A stretch of DNA of 64,000 nucleotides from Bacteroidota bacterium. GTDB taxonomy: Bacteria; Bacteroidota; Bacteroidia; Flavobacteriales; Weeksellaceae. Under the pieces are notes generated by a model. That model saw nothing but the letters and a program-made list of their open reading frames with translations, made no database searches and was not told the origin of the DNA. Every line of letters begins with the position of its first letter. The stretch's first letter is position 1. The position numbers and the translations under genes are program-made. The DNA is taken from contig JAEWOD010000032.1 of assembly GCA_023461035.1 (NCBI GenBank), forward strand, positions 56,639-120,638. The letters are read 5' to 3'. This document shows positions 62,716 to 64,000 of this stretch, piece by piece.

Positions 62716-63858
62716 ATGAGATTTTTACTATTTCTCATTTTGATCATTCCCTTTTGGGGCAAAGCCCAAGTTCATATTCATGGTAAAATCATGGATGAAT
62801 TTGGGTTTGTTGTTCCCGATGTTTTGGTGTACGTAGATGGTTCTTCGATTTCAACATATTCGGATACAAATGGAGAATTCTCGTTCCAAATTCCCGAAGG
62901 AAATTATACCTTGGTTTTTAGAAAAGAAGAATTTCAAAATGCAATATTTCCCATTCATCCAAAAACCAAAAATGTAAACATCGTTCTTAAAAAATCGGAA
63001 GCGATTGAATTGGACGAAGCCGTCATAGTTCAGTTATCAGAAGAGAAATGGAAAGAATATTATAGTCAATTCATCACTTTATTTCTCGGACAAAATAAAG
63101 CGGCAAAAGAGTGTGAGATTCTCAATCCCAAATCTCTTCGATTTCAGTACGATGCAGAAAATCTCATTTTAACCGCTCGTGCCGTAGAACCTATAAAAAT
63201 TCGGAATAAATTTTTAGGGTATAACATAGAATATGATTTGGCGGATTTTTCCATGGATTACAGAAATCAATTTCAATATGTCGCGGGAACCAGCCTTTTT
63301 ACCGAAATGGAAGGAAGCAATTCGAGAAAAAAGAAATGGATGAAAAATCGATTGGAATCTTATCATGGATCGTTGATGCATTTTATTCGCTCCCTTTACG
63401 AAGAAAGATTGAAGGAAAACAAATTTGTCATCAATCGTTTGGTACGGAAAGAAAATCCGGATTTTAAAATTTTTCAGGAAAAAATTCAGGATATGATTAA
63501 CAGAGGAGAAGTCGTAAATGTAGGTTCTGCTCCGCCGAGAATTATCCAAACCCTTTACAAAGCAGAAGTTCCCTATGATAGTTTACGAATTAAAAATGGA
63601 AATCAAGTGTTTTTGAATTTTGACGGACTTTATGACATCGAGTTCACTGGCGAAAAGGAAGATTTGGAATATGTGAATCGAACAATGGGGAAAAATCTCA
63701 TCGGAAATCAGGTTTCGGTGATTTACCTTTTAAATGAAAAATGGGTAGAAATAGAACCTAACGGAAACTTTTATCCGCCGAAGGATTTGATGACCGAAGG
63801 TTATTTCACTTGGGAAAAAACTGCAAATTTGCTTCCTCTAGATTATGAACCTGAATAA
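62716..63858 (+). CDS. Secreted protein with CarboxypepD_reg-like domain
   Basis: 380 residues, Sec signal (ends FWGKAQ). Residues about 20-95 are a carboxypeptidase-regulatory-like beta domain (VHIHGKIMDEFGFVVPDVLVYVDGSSISTYSDTNGEFSFQIPEGNYTLVFRKEEF), as found at the start of TonB receptors. Here it is followed not by a plug but by about 270 residues I do not recognise (QNKAAKECEILNPKSLRFQYDAENLILTARAVEPIKIRN, GYNIEYDLADFSMDYRNQFQYVAGTSLFTEM). In Bacteroidota this architecture is widespread and uncharacterised. It shares a transcript with the DUF4136 gene and ends before a strong terminator. Confidence 0.82.
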   Translation: MRFLLFLILIIPFWGKAQVHIHGKIMDEFGFVVPDVLVYVDGSSISTYSDTNGEFSFQIPEGNYTLVFRKEEFQNAIFPIHPKTKNVNIVLKKSEAIELDEAVIVQLSEEKWKEYYSQFITLFLGQNKAAKECEILNPKSLRFQYDAENLILTARAVEPIKIRNKFLGYNIEYDLADFSMDYRNQFQYVAGTSLFTEMEGSNSRKKKWMKNRLESYHGSLMHFIRSLYEERLKENKFVINRLVRKENPDFKIFQEKIQDMINRGEVVNVGSAPPRIIQTLYKAEVPYDSLRIKNGNQVFLNFDGLYDIEFTGEKEDLEYVNRTMGKNLIGNQVSVIYLLNEKWVEIEPNGNFYPPKDLMTEGYFTWEKTANLLPLDYEPE

Positions 63859-63937
63859 ATTATTTTGAATTCTGGCATAATACTGAAAAATAGTTGGTAA
63901 AATTCCAGCAAACCCTTACTGACAAGTCGGTTGGAGG

Positions 63938-63970
63938 AAGTTTTATGAAACGTGTTTCATAAAACTTTTT
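63938..63970 (+). terminator. Terminator near the right edge
   Basis: Perfect 13-bp stem AAGTTTTATGAAA (63938-63950), loop CGTG, TTTCATAAAACTT (63955-63967), then TTT. It ends the DUF4136 and CarboxypepD_reg-like unit. The flanking AT symmetry lets it act on both strands. Confidence 0.85.
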
Positions 63971-64000
63971 CTTTGTCTGAAAAATGACAAAAAAACGTTG

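Noticed and set aside
63900..64000. Right edge as the start of a mobile element
   Set aside because: The 13-bp perfect hairpin there is a terminator with a T-run; no transposase or target duplication is seen.

Overview
The window looks like AT-rich chromosomal DNA of a Bacteroidota, most likely class Flavobacteriia (order Flavobacteriales). The signs are a SusD-type glycan locus, at least six proteins with type IX secretion (T9SS) C-terminal sorting domains, an alternative complex III operon (actABCDEF), a DnaG without zinc ligands, Bacteroidota-type promoters (TTTG, about 17-21 nt, TAnnTTTG) with few Shine-Dalgarno sites, and the rpmB-rpmG-DUF4295-ftsY cluster. I saw no tRNA, rRNA, CRISPR, intact insertion sequence or prophage. 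I do not name a genus.

Layout. 1-6.4 kb: the 3' part of a polysaccharide utilisation locus (SusD end, PKD surface glycan-binding lipoprotein, GH16, GH3), probably for a laminarin-like beta-1,3-glucan. 6.7-9.6 kb: aroC, then a gene I assign to the cholesterol-dependent cytolysin-like (CDC-like) pore-former family, without a signal peptide. 9.6-15.5 kb: convergent oxyR, a Tat-exported M15 peptidase, a DUF2807 protein, a protein made of two TonB plug-like modules, pepT and HMG-CoA lyase. 15.5-19.3 kb: two SurA/PpiC-type periplasmic folding factors and a T9SS protein. 19.9-29.2 kb: ftsY and small ribosomal genes, a TlpA-like T9SS protein, lnt, SRP RNA, another T9SS protein, pyrG and yidC. This stretch is rich in protein-export functions (FtsY, SRP RNA, YidC, Lnt).

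29.4-44 kb is an accessory surface-protein region. It holds a decayed gene, two TPR/membrane/HTH regulators, three large T9SS proteins with beta-propeller or repeated Ig-like modules, a DoxX protein and a lipoprotein. 44.5-47.7 kb: dnaG, two paralogous SPOR-domain proteins and short tandem repeats. 47.9-56.6 kb: the complete actABCDEF operon for quinol oxidation. 56.7-59.3 kb: a two-gene unit of unknown function diverging from a SIMPL-domain protein across a repeat-rich, operator-like spacer. 59.3-63.9 kb: a DUF2891 lipoprotein, sucD, an outer-membrane beta-barrel protein, a DUF4136 lipoprotein and a CarboxypepD_reg-like protein.

The most interesting items are three. First, the CDC-like gene. 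Second, a family of three hairpins that share an 11-nt loop but have unrelated, base-paired stems, each 6-12 nt after a stop codon and in the same orientation relative to the gene. Third, terminators whose T-runs seem to double as the -33 element of the next promoter. All family assignments come from reading motifs; no database search was possible.
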